From Gerris lacustris (taxonomy: Eukaryota; Arthropoda; Insecta; Hemiptera; Gerridae): 64,000 nucleotides of DNA. Within the stretch, counting starts at the first letter, position 1. Each line of letters starts with the position of its first letter. The stretch is from assembly GCA_951217055.1 (NCBI GenBank), contig OX578283.1, positions 61,323,832-61,387,831 on the forward strand, read 5' to 3'. The notes below the pieces were generated by a model. The model saw only the letters and a program-made list of their open reading frames with translations, had not been told where the DNA came from and searched no databases. Below are positions 63,807 through 64,000 of this stretch, piece by piece. The translations under genes were made by a program, and so were the position numbers.

Positions 63807-64000
63807 TATATTTAAGAGACAAACCTATATTCAAAACTTAACCAATTTAGGTCATCTTGTTCTTTTATTTGTGGTTCTATTCTTGTTTTTCACAAACTAA
63901 TCTTCTTACCAAAAAAATAATTAAAAAAATAAAAATATATAATAAAAAAAAAAAATCTGTATAAACTGATGCTATTCTATATGTTATATGAAAATTACCT
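63807..64000. other. AT-rich intronic end of window
   Basis: No further HECTD2 exon recognised before the window ends. Confidence 0.5.

Overview
Eukaryotic, AT-rich nuclear DNA, most likely from an insect. A hemipteran would fit the repeat style, but I cannot fix the order. Coding sequence is sparse, exons are short and flanked by GT/AG sites, and most of the window is transposon-derived or tandemly repeated. I see no bacterial, viral, rRNA or tRNA genes and no CRISPR array. Nearly all long open frames in the window are chance or repeat-derived.

Two genes can be supported. (1) A + strand gene for a HECT-type E3 ubiquitin ligase of the HECTD2 family. I assembled eight exons by eye: 29457-29573, 30883-31077, 42458-42583, 44153-44298, 47939-48041, 50797-50886, 58569-58633 and 60811-60966. 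Their phases join without a break into about 332 residues. The last four or five exons align well with the N-terminal half of vertebrate HECTD2; the catalytic HECT domain must lie beyond position 64000. (2) A short intronless secretory-protein gene at 62728-63438, same strand, with its own TATA box and poly(A) signals. It apparently sits inside the HECTD2 intron that follows the exon ending at 60966. It has a signal peptide, an acidic pro-region ending in RVPR, and a Met/Pro/His/Tyr-rich mature part. I do not recognise its family.

Layout. 1-13.3 kb: transposon-rich intergenic DNA (a Harbinger-like transposase remnant, a tandemly duplicated palindromic element at 1.98-3.14 kb, a large foldback at 3.67-4.2 kb, an array of ~290-bp degenerate units at 5.6-7.7 kb, a hAT element with 8-bp target duplications at 8.14-9.32 kb, and a TIR element at 9.98-11.65 kb). 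13.3-27.45 kb: a satellite array of about 187 monomers of 74 bp with visible higher-order duplications, ending about 2 kb upstream of the first HECTD2 coding exon. 27.5-29.4 kb: AT microsatellites and the 5' flank. 29.4-61 kb: the HECTD2 exons in introns of up to 13 kb packed with nested MITEs, hAT elements and at least six separate minisatellites. 61-62.1 kb: a polypurine minisatellite. 62.6-63.8 kb: the nested secreted-protein gene, with a TA-flanked MITE in its 3' region.

Most notable: the 74-bp satellite, with exact unit length over 182 monomers and recent 15- and 37-unit internal duplications; a minisatellite that multiplied the splice donor of the first HECTD2 coding exon; a satellite that grew inside a MITE; two copies of a 56-bp palindrome whose centres differ by a compensatory pair of changes; and the nested secreted-protein gene. 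All protein-family statements rest on recognition by eye; no searches were run.
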